Part shown: positions 8,877-17,547 of the stretch, in pieces
Layout of the letters: the number at the start of each line of letters is the position of its first letter
Numbering within the stretch: position 1 is the stretch's first letter
From: Caldilineae bacterium
GTDB lineage: Bacteria; Chloroflexota; Anaerolineae; Epilineales; Epilineaceae
DNA: 64,000 nucleotides
Reading direction: 5' to 3'
Assembly (NCBI GenBank): GCA_020634625.1
Contig: JACKBJ010000019.1
Location: 14,445 to 78,444 of the forward strand
Program-made: the position numbers and the translations under genes
Notes under the pieces: generated by a model
Told to the model about the DNA's origin: nothing
Database searches by the model: none
Seen by the model: the letters and a program-made list of their open reading frames with translations, nothing else

Positions 8877-9611
8877 ATGGCGCTTCGGGTTGGGAGCGCC
8901 CGCGCGACGGCATTGGGGGTGGACGTGACGACGGTGCTGCTGGTGGACGACAGCGCGAGCCTGCGGGCCCTGGTCGGCGACTATCTGGGCGCGGCCGGGA
9001 TGCGCGTGGTCGGCGTCGAGAACGGCCGGGTCGCCCTCGAGGTGGCCCGGCGCGAACGGCCGGACATCGTCCTGCTGGACCTGATGATGCCGCAGATGGA
9101 CGGACTGGCCTTCCTCGAGGCCTTCCGGGCGGAGCACGACACGCCGGTCATCGTGCTCTCGGCGCGCCTGGAGGAGGCCGACAAGGTGCTCGGGCTGGAG
9201 CTGGGGGCGGACGACTACCTGACCAAGCCCTTCGGGATGCGCGAGCTGTCGGCGCGGATCCAGGCGCGCTTGCGCCGGGCCCGCTCGGCGCCGCCGCGAG
9301 ACGCGGTGCTGCGGCTGGGCGAGGTCAGCCTCGATCGCGCCGCGCGGACGGTGCACCGGGGCCGGCGCGAGCTGTCGCTCACGCCGACCGAGTTCGAGAT
9401 CCTCGACGCGCTGATGTCGGAGGCCGGGCGAGTGCTCTCGCGCGCGCAGCTGCAGGAGCGTCTGCAGGGTCCGGCGGCGACCGGGTCGGAGCGCACGGTG
9501 GACGTGCACGTGCGCAACCTGCGGGCCAAGCTCGAGCCGGATCCGGCCCACCCGCGCTTCGTCGAGACCGTCTTCGGGCAGGGCTACCGCTTCCGGGTCG
9601 ACCGCGGGTGA
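8877..9611 (+). CDS. OmpR/PhoB-family response regulator
   Basis: A receiver domain (acidic pair VDD, phospho-acceptor D68 in VLLDLMMP, K in YLTKPFG) followed by an OmpR-type winged helix (LTPTEFEILDALMSEAGRVL through the VRNLRAKLE recognition region and FGQGYRF). It binds DNA when phosphorylated, presumably by the kinase encoded next, whose GTG overlaps this stop codon by 3 bases. The first 14-16 codons are doubtful: a TAGCAT -10-like element covers the ATG at 8877, and GTG codons at 8919 and 8925 are in frame. The start at 8925 (VTTVLLVDD) fits family length best and has GGGGGTGG just upstream. Confidence 0.93.
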   Translation: MALRVGSARATALGVDVTTVLLVDDSASLRALVGDYLGAAGMRVVGVENGRVALEVARRERPDIVLLDLMMPQMDGLAFLEAFRAEHDTPVIVLSARLEEADKVLGLELGADDYLTKPFGMRELSARIQARLRRARSAPPRDAVLRLGEVSLDRAARTVHRGRRELSLTPTEFEILDALMSEAGRVLSRAQLQERLQGPAATGSERTVDVHVRNLRAKLEPDPAHPRFVETVFGQGYRFRVDRG

Positions 9612-11092
9612 GCGCGGGATCGCCGCGGCCGGCCGACCCGGCCGGCCCGCGCGAGACCGAGGCGGGCGCCCAGCCGGGCGATGCGCCCCGGGTGCGGCGC
9701 CGGATGGCCTTCCGGCCTTCGCTCGGTGCTCGCCTGAGCCTGGCCTTCCTGCTGGCCAGCGTGGTCGGGGTCGGCCTGGCGGCACTCCTGGCGCATATGG
9801 TGACCGTGCGTGAGTTCGAGCGCTTCTTCATCGACCGGTCGCGCTCGGAGTTTCTGGCCGCGGTGACGGATCACTACCAGCAGCAGGGCGGCTGGGAGGG
9901 CGTCGGGCGTCGGATGGTGCCGCCGATCGGGCCGGGCGGTCAGCCGCGACCGCCTGGTTTCGCCCTGGTCGATGCGGAGGGCCGCGTGCTGCTGCCGGCG
10001 GCGCCCTACCGGCGGGGCCAGCGGCTCACGGCGGCCGAGCTGGCGCGCGGGCTGCCGGTCGAGGCCGCCGGGCGACGGGTCGGGACGGTCCTGGACGCGG
10101 CCCGTCGGCCGACCCTGAGCGACCGGGAGGTCCAGTACCTCCAGAGCACCGACCGGGCGCTGGCCCTGGCCGCGCTGGGCGCGGTGCTGGCGGCGTTGCT
10201 GCTGGGCCTGGCGATGGCCCGCGGCTTGAGCCGGCCGCTGCGCGACCTGACCGCCGCCGCGCGCCGGATGGCGCGCGGCGAGCTGCAGCAGACGGTGCCG
10301 GTGCGCTCGGACGACGAGCTGGGCGAGCTGAGCCGAGCCTTCAACCAGATGAGCCAGGCGCTGACGCGCGCCAACCAGGCCCGGCGCGACATGACCGCCG
10401 ACATCGCGCACGACCTGCGCACGCCGCTGACGGTGATCAGCGGCTACCTCGAAGCGATGCAGGAAGGGGTGCTGGAGCCGACGCCGGCGCGCCTGGCGGC
10501 GCTGCATGCCGAGGCCCAGCACCTGAAGCATCTGGTCGAGGACCTGCGGACGCTGTCGCTGGCGGACGCCGGCGACCTGGTGATCCGGCCCCAAGCCATC
10601 GAGGTCGGCCCGCTGCTGCGCCGGTTGGAGGCGGCCTACGGGCCCCAGGCCGAGCGGGCGGGCATCGCGCTCGGGATCGACCTGGAGCCCGATCTGCCGA
10701 CGCTGCTGGCCGACCCGGAGCGCATGGTGCAGGTCTTGGCCAACCTGATCGCCAACGCGCTGCAGCACAGCCCGGCCGGCGGGCGGATCACGCTCTCGGC
10801 CGGCGCGGAGGCCGAGGGCATCGTGCTATCGGTGACCGACACCGGCGTCGGCATGTCGGCCGAGGTGCTGGACCGGGTCTTCGATCGCTTCTACCGGGCC
10901 GATCCGGCGCGCGCCGGCGGTGGCGAGGCTTCGGGACTCGGCCTGGCCATCGCTCGCTCGCTGGTCGAGGCCCAAGGGGGGCGGATCGAGGCGCGTAGCG
11001 CAGGGCCTGGTCTTGGCAGCGCGTTCCGCATCCACCTCCCATGCCGGGATGGGACGGGCGAGCGGCAGCCTCGACATGCCGTTGGCCCGTAG
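9608..11092 (+). CDS. HAMP-domain sensor histidine kinase
   Basis: A 494-residue membrane kinase that partners the preceding regulator; its GTG start overlaps that gene's stop (GTGA), implying translational coupling. Transmembrane helix 1 is near residues 40-66, followed by an extracytoplasmic sensor of about 110 residues and transmembrane helix 2 near 181-205. A HAMP linker follows, then the HisKA motif DIAHDLRTPL with phospho-accepting H268, and a HATPase domain with N (NLIANALQHS), G1 (DTGVGM), F and G2 (GLGLAI) boxes. The layout is that of BaeS/ResE-like kinases. The signal sensed cannot be read from the sequence. Confidence 0.93.
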   Translation: MSAGSPRPADPAGPRETEAGAQPGDAPRVRRRMAFRPSLGARLSLAFLLASVVGVGLAALLAHMVTVREFERFFIDRSRSEFLAAVTDHYQQQGGWEGVGRRMVPPIGPGGQPRPPGFALVDAEGRVLLPAAPYRRGQRLTAAELARGLPVEAAGRRVGTVLDAARRPTLSDREVQYLQSTDRALALAALGAVLAALLLGLAMARGLSRPLRDLTAAARRMARGELQQTVPVRSDDELGELSRAFNQMSQALTRANQARRDMTADIAHDLRTPLTVISGYLEAMQEGVLEPTPARLAALHAEAQHLKHLVEDLRTLSLADAGDLVIRPQAIEVGPLLRRLEAAYGPQAERAGIALGIDLEPDLPTLLADPERMVQVLANLIANALQHSPAGGRITLSAGAEAEGIVLSVTDTGVGMSAEVLDRVFDRFYRADPARAGGGEASGLGLAIARSLVEAQGGRIEARSAGPGLGSAFRIHLPCRDGTGERQPRHAVGP

Positions 11093-11103
11093 CTGACGTC
11101 AGC
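11092..11103. repeat. 12-bp perfect palindrome between convergent genes
   Basis: GCTGACGTCAGC is a perfect palindrome lying between the kinase stop codon and the end of the leftward msrA fusion gene, a 38-base gap. It has no loop, so it is more likely a protein site or chance than a terminator. Confidence 0.3.
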
Positions 11104-11130
11104 CGCCGTGAGGCGCCGGGCCCCCGCGGC

Positions 11131-12135
11131 TCAATCGCGCATGAAGTGGCAGGTGTAGCCGCCCGGGTTCTTGACCAGGTAGTCCTGGTGGTAGTCCTCG
11201 GCCGGCGTGAAGGGTCCGGCCGGCAGGATCTGGGTGACGATCGGGCGCTTCCAACGGCCGCTGGCCTCGACCCGCGCCGTGACCGCCTCGGCAACGCGGC
11301 GCTGTTCCTCGTCGGCGTAGAAGATGGCCGAACGGTACTGCGAGCCGATGTCGTTGCCCTGGCGGTTGACCGTGGTCGGGTCGTGCATGCGGTAGAACCA
11401 GTCCTCGAGCAGCGTGGCCAGGCTCAGCCGGCTGGGGTCGAAGGTCACCCGCACCGACTCGGCGTGGCCGGTGCGGCCACCGCGCACCTCCGGATAGGTC
11501 GGATCGGGCGTGTCTCCGCCGGCGTAGCCGACCTCGGTGTCGAGCACGCCGGGGATCTCGCGCAGCAGCGCCTCCATGCCCCAGAAGCAGCCGCCGGCGA
11601 TGACGATGGTCTCGTCGGGGAGCGGCTCGGCGGGCGCGCCGCCCATGCCCACCCAGGGCAGCTCGGCGGCGCCGGCCTTGGCCAGCCGCTCGTAGAGTTC
11701 GCCGACGTGCTGCATCGTGTGGCGCAGGCTGTAGAGCTGCAGCTCGAGCTTGGTCATCGGCAGCCAGTCGAAGCCGGAGGGGGCCTCCAGGTCCAGCGTG
11801 GGCGTCAGGCGGTCGACCTCATCGCGGCAGACGGTCAGGTACTCCCGGATTTCGGCCTGGGTATAGGCCTCGCTGGCCACGAACTCGCCCTCCGGCAGCC
11901 AGGGCGGCCGGTCGAAGTGCGGAGCCTGCTCGCGGTGCTTCGGCCATGGCCGGAAGTCGGCCTCGGTCGGCTGCAGGTAGAAGTGCAGGTAGAACAGCGC
12001 GTGGTAGGCCACCTGCCAGCTGCGGTTGCGGTCCTCGGGCCGATCCCAGACGGCATCCGGACAGGCCTCGACGGCCGCGGCCAGCATGTCCAGCGCGGCC
12101 TGGTACTGCGAGCGGATGATGCCAAGCACGTCCAT
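11131..12135 (-). CDS. msrA: DinB-like domain fused to peptide methionine sulfoxide reductase MsrA
   Basis: Residues about 1-165 form a DinB/YfiT-like four-helix bundle with a His-rich metal site (HALFYLHF, HTMQHVGELY). Residues about 175-334 are MsrA, with catalytic C183 in GGCFWG and the family motifs EVGYAGG, YPEVRGGRTGHAE and the C-terminal EDYHQDYL. MsrA reduces methionine-S-sulfoxide in oxidised proteins using thioredoxin. The ATG at 12135 is chosen for its strong GGAGG ribosome site. No MsrB is in the window. The DinB extension is unusual and may bring a metal- or thiol-dependent function. Confidence 0.9.
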   Translation of the reverse strand: MDVLGIIRSQYQAALDMLAAAVEACPDAVWDRPEDRNRSWQVAYHALFYLHFYLQPTEADFRPWPKHREQAPHFDRPPWLPEGEFVASEAYTQAEIREYLTVCRDEVDRLTPTLDLEAPSGFDWLPMTKLELQLYSLRHTMQHVGELYERLAKAGAAELPWVGMGGAPAEPLPDETIVIAGGCFWGMEALLREIPGVLDTEVGYAGGDTPDPTYPEVRGGRTGHAESVRVTFDPSRLSLATLLEDWFYRMHDPTTVNRQGNDIGSQYRSAIFYADEEQRRVAEAVTARVEASGRWKRPIVTQILPAGPFTPAEDYHQDYLVKNPGGYTCHFMRD

Positions 12136-12155
12136 GCGCGGAGGACCTCCATCGG

Positions 12156-12185
12156 TTGACGGGCGCATCGCCCGGACGGTAGACT
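12156..12185 (+). promoter_or_regulatory. Promoter of the ketosynthase gene
   Basis: -35 TTGACG (12156-12161), 18-base spacer, -10 TAGACT (12180-12185). A transcription start near 12192 leaves about 30 bases before the ATG at 12222, including a GGGAGG ribosome site. The -10 is identical to the one upstream of mutA. Confidence 0.55.
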
Positions 12186-12221
12186 CGACGCGAACCAGAC
12201 CCAAGTATACCGGGAGGCCCC

Positions 12222-13478
12222 ATGGACCTGCAGAACGTCGTCATCACCGGCGTCGGGCCGGTCAGCGCCATCGGCAGCGGGCGCGAAGCCTTCTGGTCGG
12301 CGCTGCGCTCCGGCCAGCCCGGCTTCGGGCCGATCACGCTCTGCGACACCGAGGGCCTCGAGAGCACCATCGCCGCCGAGGTCAAGGGCTTCGACCTGAC
12401 CACCTACCTGCCCGAGGCCCGCGCCAGCGTGCGGCGCATGCCGCGCATGGTGCAGCTGACCCTGGCCGCCGCCGCGCTGGCCCTCGAGGACTCGGGCCTC
12501 GACCTGGACGGCTGCGGTCGCGACCGGGTCGGCGTGCACGTCGGCACCTCGATCGCCAACATCGCCACCAGCTTCGAGATGCGCGACGCCCTGCTCGAGT
12601 ACCATCGCATCTCGGCCCACAGCGCCTTCTTCGGCTTCAACCACAGCGCCGCCTGCCTGACCAGCGCCACCTTCGACCTGCGCGGGCCGCTGCACACCAC
12701 CTCCTCGGGCTGCAACTCGGGCTTGGACGCCCTGGGCGACGCGGCGCAGGACATCCGCCTGGGCGAGGCCGAGGCCATGCTGGTCATCGGCTCGGATTGC
12801 GAGGTGGTCCAGGAGATCGTCATGGCCCTGGCCAGGAGCGGCTCGCTGGCCACGCGTTACAACGACCGGCCGGCCATCGCCTCGCGGCCCTTCGACACCG
12901 AGCGTGACGGCAACGTCATCGGCGAGGGGGCCGGCGCGCTGCTGCTCGAGAGCGAGTCGCACGCCCGCCAGCGCGGCGCGCGGGTCTACGCCCGACTGGC
13001 CGCCTACCGCAGCGCCGCGGCCGGCTCGCACCGCGAGTACAGCCACGACGACCCCGACCTGGACGTGGCACCCTGCGTGCGGGCCATGGGCGGCGCCGTC
13101 GGCGCGGCCGGCTGGCGCCCGGAGCAGGTGGATCTGGTCAACGCCAACGGCAGCGCCTCCAAGCTCTACGACCGACTCGAGGCCCAGGCCCTGGGCGAGC
13201 TCTTCGGCGCGCGCCTGCCCGAGCTGCCGCTGCACTCGATCAAGTCGATGCTGGGCCAGCACGGCGCCGGATCCAGCGCGCTGCAGGCCATCTCGGCCTG
13301 CCTGGCCATCGCCGAGGGCGAGGTGCCGCCGACCATCAACCACGACGCGCTCGACCCGGCCTGCGGGCCCCTGCAGGTGGTCACCCGGCTGCGCGCGATG
13401 CCCATCGAGCGCTGCCTGGTGCACGCCATCGGCATGGGCGGTTTCTACTATTCGGCGGCGGCCTTCGAGCGCGGCTGA
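12222..13478 (+). CDS. Beta-ketoacyl synthase (FabF-like) with altered catalytic histidines
   Basis: A 418-residue thiolase-fold condensing enzyme of the KAS I/II type. The nucleophile elbow is present (TTSSGCNSG, C164). The two histidines that normally complete the Cys-His-His triad are changed. The usual VNAHGT motif reads VNANGS (N309), and the usual KSMxGH motif reads KSMLGQ (Q346, followed by a His). The rest of the fold, including the GEGAGALLLE and C-terminal GGFYYSAAAFE regions, is well conserved. It may not decarboxylate malonyl-ACP normally and could be a priming, transacylating or partner-type ketosynthase (inference). It stands alone, with no ACP or ketoreductase nearby, and overlaps the convergent DUF2062 gene by 31 bases. 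Confidence 0.88.
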   Translation: MDLQNVVITGVGPVSAIGSGREAFWSALRSGQPGFGPITLCDTEGLESTIAAEVKGFDLTTYLPEARASVRRMPRMVQLTLAAAALALEDSGLDLDGCGRDRVGVHVGTSIANIATSFEMRDALLEYHRISAHSAFFGFNHSAACLTSATFDLRGPLHTTSSGCNSGLDALGDAAQDIRLGEAEAMLVIGSDCEVVQEIVMALARSGSLATRYNDRPAIASRPFDTERDGNVIGEGAGALLLESESHARQRGARVYARLAAYRSAAAGSHREYSHDDPDLDVAPCVRAMGGAVGAAGWRPEQVDLVNANGSASKLYDRLEAQALGELFGARLPELPLHSIKSMLGQHGAGSSALQAISACLAIAEGEVPPTINHDALDPACGPLQVVTRLRAMPIERCLVHAIGMGGFYYSAAAFERG

Positions 13479-14020
13479 TCGAGTGGCGTCGGGGCCTCGA
13501 GCGCGCCGAGCGCCGGGTCCGACGCGCCCGGCGCGCTGGCGGCCCGCCGCCGGTCGACGCGGCGGACCAGGGGCAGCCAGGCCAGGTAGAGCAGCGGGGC
13601 CAGGAACAGGGCGACCGCGAGCCAGGCGCTGAAGGCGTGCAGCAGCGCCCAGCCCAGCTCGCCGGCCACCGCCAGCGGCCCGCGCTGGAAGACCGCCAGG
13701 ATCTCGGTCCGGTCGAGGGGCAGCGGCGCGTGGCCCCAGAGTCGCTCGCCCAGCCGGATGAAGGGCAGGATCAAGAGCAGCTGCAGGGGCCAGACCATCC
13801 ACAGACCGGCCTGCATCAGCGGCAGGTTGAGCCGCAGCCCCAGGGCGACCAGGGTGCTGGTGGTGACCGTGCTGCCGTAGACCGGGCTGATGCCGATGGT
13901 GTTGCCCAGGGCCAGGGTCAAGGCCACCTGCTCCGGCCGCAGGCTCTGGCGCAGGGCCTGGCCGAGCAGCTCGCGCAGGCGCCGGCCGGCCCTCCGGGGG
14001 TCGAGCTTCGATTCGCGCAT
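13448..14020 (-). CDS. DUF2062 membrane protein
   Basis: A 190-residue protein with the DUF2062 core: an N-terminal basic amphipathic part (RRLRELLGQALRQSLRPEQV), then ALGNTIGISPVYG and hydrophobic helices (LNLPLMQAGLWMVWPLQLLLILPFIRLGE and a C-terminal pair). The family is found in bacterial inner membranes, often beside glycosyltransferases; its biochemical role is not established. The start at 14020 (MRESKLDPRR) is chosen because upstream in-frame codons have no family resemblance. The last 11 codons overlap the end of the convergent ketosynthase gene. Confidence 0.75.
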   Translation of the reverse strand: MRESKLDPRRAGRRLRELLGQALRQSLRPEQVALTLALGNTIGISPVYGSTVTTSTLVALGLRLNLPLMQAGLWMVWPLQLLLILPFIRLGERLWGHAPLPLDRTEILAVFQRGPLAVAGELGWALLHAFSAWLAVALFLAPLLYLAWLPLVRRVDRRRAASAPGASDPALGALEAPTPLDQPRSKAAAE

Positions 14021-14340
14021 GGCGGGTGACCATAGGCCCATTGGGCGCGGGGTCAAGCCCGGTCGATGCGGACGGAGCCGGCCGAGGCCCGCGCATGCAC
14101 AGGATTGTGCAGCTTTTCGGTCCTCCGCGCGTGCGATCCGGGTGCGGAATCGGACCGATCGGTGCACCCTCAGCGTCGGTCTGGCCAAGACCCTCCGCCC
14201 GGCCAGGCCTGGGACTGGCCACCCAACCAGATCGGCTGCCGCCCGGCCGGCCGGCGCGCGCGATCGCGTCACCGGCGAGACTGATCGGAGCGAAGCGGTC
14301 GATGCCCCGACCTTCGTTCAATGTTGGAGGGGACGGAAGC
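14021..14340. other. 320-base gap upstream of the fix operon, with a dyad
   Basis: No convincing gene. It holds TGCACA-GGAT-TGTGCA (14096-14111), a perfect 6-bp dyad suitable for a dimeric regulator, and the palindrome ACCGATCGGT (14154-14163). No clear -35/-10 pair was found. The dyad is the best candidate control site for fixABCX. Confidence 0.4.
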
Positions 14341-15204
14341 ATGCACACCATCGTCGCCATCAAGCAGGTGCCGGACACCTCGAACGTCCGGATCAATCCC
14401 GAGACGGGCACCCTGATTCGCGAAGGGGTGCCGGCGATCATCAACCCCTACGACGTGCACGCCGTCGAGCTGGCGGTTCGGCTCAAGGAGCGCTTCGGCG
14501 GGCGGGTGACGGCGATCACCATGGGGCCGGCCGCCGCGGCCGAAGCCCTGGTCGAATGCGTCGAGCAAGGCGTCGACCGGGGCATTCTGATCAGCGATCG
14601 GAAGTTCGCGGCGGCCGACACCCTGGCCACGTCCTATGTCCTGGGCAGCGCCATCGAGGCCTTGAACGCCGAGGACCCGGTGGATCTGCTGCTCTTCGGC
14701 CTGCAGGCCATCGACGGCGACACGGCCCAGGTGGGGCCCGGCGTGGCCACCCGGCTGGGCTTGCCCCTGATCAGCTACGCGCTGGGCCTGGAGTCCTTCG
14801 ACCCGGTGGCGCGGCGGGCGGTCGTTCGGCGCAAGGCCGAGCGCGGCGTCGAGCGGCTCGAGACGCGGCTGCCGGCCCTCCTGACGGTCGAGAAGGAGGT
14901 GGCCGAGGTGGCCCGGGCGCCACTGCCCAACCTGATCCGCGCCGCTCGCTACCAGCCCGAGCTCTGGACGGCCGAGGCGCCGCTGCGCTTCGATCCGGAC
15001 CATATCGGCATCAAGGGCTCGCCGACCATCGTCGGCCGGGCCTACACGCCCCCGCCCAAGACGCCGGGCGAACGGTTGCGGGTGGCCGAGCAGGGCCTGG
15101 CCGAGACCGTGAGCCAGGCCCTGGCGGCCATCCTGTCGGCCGGCGTGGTCGAGTCCCTCGGGCCGGTGCCGGTGACCCCGCAGCAGGAGGTGTCCCATGG
15201 CTGA
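14341..15204 (+). CDS. fixA: Electron transfer flavoprotein beta subunit, FixA type
   Basis: A 287-residue ETF beta subunit (MHTIVAIKQVPDTSNVRI, the diagnostic ETF-beta region, then DGDTAQVGP and a C-terminal recognition segment). With FixB it forms a flavoprotein that passes electrons to FixC/FixX; in bifurcating systems NADH oxidation is split between quinone and low-potential ferredoxin. The ATG at 14341 has a TTGGAGGGG ribosome site and gives the family N-terminus. First gene of a five-gene run with 4- to 14-base junctions; it overlaps fixB by 8 bases. Confidence 0.92.
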   Translation: MHTIVAIKQVPDTSNVRINPETGTLIREGVPAIINPYDVHAVELAVRLKERFGGRVTAITMGPAAAAEALVECVEQGVDRGILISDRKFAAADTLATSYVLGSAIEALNAEDPVDLLLFGLQAIDGDTAQVGPGVATRLGLPLISYALGLESFDPVARRAVVRRKAERGVERLETRLPALLTVEKEVAEVARAPLPNLIRAARYQPELWTAEAPLRFDPDHIGIKGSPTIVGRAYTPPPKTPGERLRVAEQGLAETVSQALAAILSAGVVESLGPVPVTPQQEVSHG

Positions 15205-16228
15205 GCCCGGCGCCGGGCCCAAGATCTGGGTCTTCGTCGAACAAGACGGCGGCAGGGCCCATCCGGTCAGCTGGGAGCTGCTCGGCGCGGCGACCGGCTT
15301 GGCCGAGCAGCTCGCGGGCGGCGTGGTCGAGGCGGTGCTGCTCGGTCACGCCGTCCAGGCCATCGTGCCGGAGGCCTTCGCGTACGGCGCCGACCGGGTC
15401 TACTGCAGCGACGACCCGCTCCTGGCGCACTATCGCAACCTGCCCTATGCCATCGGCGTCAGCCAGCTGGTCCAGGCACACCAGCCGGAGATCTTTCTGG
15501 TCGGCGCCACCCACCTCGGCCGCGACCTGGCCAGCTCCATCGCCACGCGGGTCCGCACCGGCCTGACGGCCGACTGCACCGAGCTGAGCATCGACCCCCA
15601 GCTGAAGATCCTGGCCGCCACCCGGCCGACCTTTGGCGGCAACCTGATGGCCACCATCCTCTGCCGCCAGCGGCGGCCCCAGATGGCCACCGTCCGGCCG
15701 CGCGTGCTGCCCCTGCCCGAGCGTCAGCCCGGGCGCGTGGGCGAGCTGGTCCGGGCCGAGCTGGGCCTGCGCGAGGCGGACATGCCGGTCAGGCTGCTGG
15801 GCTTCGAGCCGGCGGCCGGCGGCGCCGACATCGAATACGCCGACGTGATCGTGGCCGGCGGCCGGGGCGTCGGTGGGCCGGAGGGCTTCGCCCGGCTGGC
15901 CGAGCTGGCCGAGGCCCTCGGCGGCGTGGTCGGCGCCAGTCGGCCGGTGGTCGACGCGGGCTGGATCGGCTACGAGCACCAGGTGGGGCAGACCGGCAAG
16001 ACCGTCCGGCCCAAGCTCTACCTGGCCGCCGGCATCTCCGGCGCGGTGCAGCACCGGGTCGGCATGAGCGGCGCCGATTTCATCCTGGCCATCAACCGCG
16101 ATCCCGAGGCCCCGATCTTCCAGGTGGCCGACCTGGGCATCGTCGGCGACGTGGCCGAGGTGGTCCCCGAGCTTATCCGCCAGCTTCGCGCAAGGACGGC
16201 CGGCGCGCAAGGAGGCAGCCATGCCTGA
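15197..16228 (+). CDS. fixB: Electron transfer flavoprotein alpha subunit, FixB type
   Basis: A 343-residue ETF alpha subunit. The N-terminal Rossmann-like domain starts at KIWVFVEQDGG. The C-terminal FAD domain has VVAGGRGVGG, GQTGKTVRPKLYLAAGISGA and QHRVGM, the classical ETF-alpha FAD signature. It binds the electron-transferring FAD and pairs with FixA. It overlaps fixA by 8 bases and fixC by 8 bases, so the genes are probably translationally coupled. Confidence 0.93.
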   Translation: MAEPGAGPKIWVFVEQDGGRAHPVSWELLGAATGLAEQLAGGVVEAVLLGHAVQAIVPEAFAYGADRVYCSDDPLLAHYRNLPYAIGVSQLVQAHQPEIFLVGATHLGRDLASSIATRVRTGLTADCTELSIDPQLKILAATRPTFGGNLMATILCRQRRPQMATVRPRVLPLPERQPGRVGELVRAELGLREADMPVRLLGFEPAAGGADIEYADVIVAGGRGVGGPEGFARLAELAEALGGVVGASRPVVDAGWIGYEHQVGQTGKTVRPKLYLAAGISGAVQHRVGMSGADFILAINRDPEAPIFQVADLGIVGDVAEVVPELIRQLRARTAGAQGGSHA

Positions 16229-17543
16229 CCCGAATGCGCAGCGCTACGACGCGATCGTCGTCGGCGGCGGACCGGCCGGTGTCTCGGCCGCCATCACCAT
16301 GGCTCGCGAGGGCCTCGAGGTCATCCTGATCGAGCGCGGCCGCTTCGCCGGCGCCAAGAACTTCTTCGGCGGCGTGATGTACACCCGCGCGCTGGCCGAG
16401 GTCCTGCCCGATTTCCAGGCGCGCAAGCCGCCCTGGGAGCGGCCGGTGACCGAGCAGGGCTATTGGATGCTGGCGCCGGGAAGCGTGGTGCGCTTCATGC
16501 ATGCCAGCCAGGCCTATAGGCAGGATCCGGCAGACGCCTACACCGTCCTGCGCGCACGCTTCGATCCCTGGTTCGCCCAGCAAGCCGTCGATCTCGGCGC
16601 GCTGGTGGTGCCCAAGACCACCGTCGTCGCGCTGATCGAGGACGCGGACGGTCGCGTGATCGGCGTGCGCACCGACCGCCCGGCGGGCGAGGTCTTCGCG
16701 CCGATCGTGATCCTGGCCGAGGGCGTCAACAACCTGCTGACGCAGCGGCATGGGCTGGCCAAAGCCGACCTGCCGCCGCGCTTCGTGGCCCTCTCGGTCA
16801 AGCAGTACATCGGCCTGCCGGCCAAGGAGGTCAGCGCCCGCTTCGGCCTGGCCGGCACCCAGGAGGGTCTGGCCATCGACATCTTCGGCGACGCCACGCT
16901 GGGCCTGCCCGGCACGGCCTTCCTGTACACCGACAAGGCCGGCATCTCGATCGGCGTCGGCCTGCTGCTCGAGGAGTTCGTCAAGCACGGCCTGCCGCCC
17001 TACGCGGTCCTCGAGCGCTTCAAGCGCCATCCGATCGTCGCGCCCTATCTCGAAGGCGGTGAGGCGCTGGAGTACGGGGCGCACCTGATTCCCGAACAGG
17101 GTTACGACCGCATGCCCGAGCTGGTGGCCGACGGGGTGCTGGTGGCCGGCGACGCGGCCGGCATGGTCGACGCCCTGCACCGCGAGGGCACCAACCTGGC
17201 CATGCTGGCCGGCAAGCTGGCCGGCGAGACGGCCGTCATGGCCCACCGCGCCGGCGACTTCTCGGCTCGCTCGCTGGGACACTACCGTCGGGCCCTGGAG
17301 CAGAGCTTCGTGCTCAAGGATCTCAAGCAGTACCGGCGCATGACCGACTTCCTGGACCGCAGCCCGCACTTCATGGGGACCTACTCGGGCCTGGTCAACG
17401 ACGCCGCCCTGCGCTACTTCACCGCCCACGACCGGCCCAAGCGCGAGATGGAGCGGGAGATCGTCGGCCTCCTGCGCGACCGGCGCGGCTTCTTCGGGGT
17501 AGCCCAGGACCTGTATCAGCTCGTCCGCGGCATGAGGGGGTAG
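16221..17543 (+). CDS. fixC: ETF-quinone oxidoreductase-like flavoprotein FixC
   Basis: A 440-residue FAD oxidoreductase with an N-terminal dinucleotide fold (VVGGGPAGVSAAITMAREG), the second FAD motif VLVAGDAAGMVD near residue 310 and the FixC-specific GAKNFFGGVMYT near the N-terminus. It takes electrons from FixAB and delivers them to membrane quinone, with FixX supplying the iron-sulfur part that is fused in the eukaryotic enzyme. It overlaps fixB by 8 bases and is followed 4 bases later by fixX. Confidence 0.93.
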   Translation: MPDPNAQRYDAIVVGGGPAGVSAAITMAREGLEVILIERGRFAGAKNFFGGVMYTRALAEVLPDFQARKPPWERPVTEQGYWMLAPGSVVRFMHASQAYRQDPADAYTVLRARFDPWFAQQAVDLGALVVPKTTVVALIEDADGRVIGVRTDRPAGEVFAPIVILAEGVNNLLTQRHGLAKADLPPRFVALSVKQYIGLPAKEVSARFGLAGTQEGLAIDIFGDATLGLPGTAFLYTDKAGISIGVGLLLEEFVKHGLPPYAVLERFKRHPIVAPYLEGGEALEYGAHLIPEQGYDRMPELVADGVLVAGDAAGMVDALHREGTNLAMLAGKLAGETAVMAHRAGDFSARSLGHYRRALEQSFVLKDLKQYRRMTDFLDRSPHFMGTYSGLVNDAALRYFTAHDRPKREMEREIVGLLRDRRGFFGVAQDLYQLVRGMRG

Positions 17544-17547
17544 CGCG

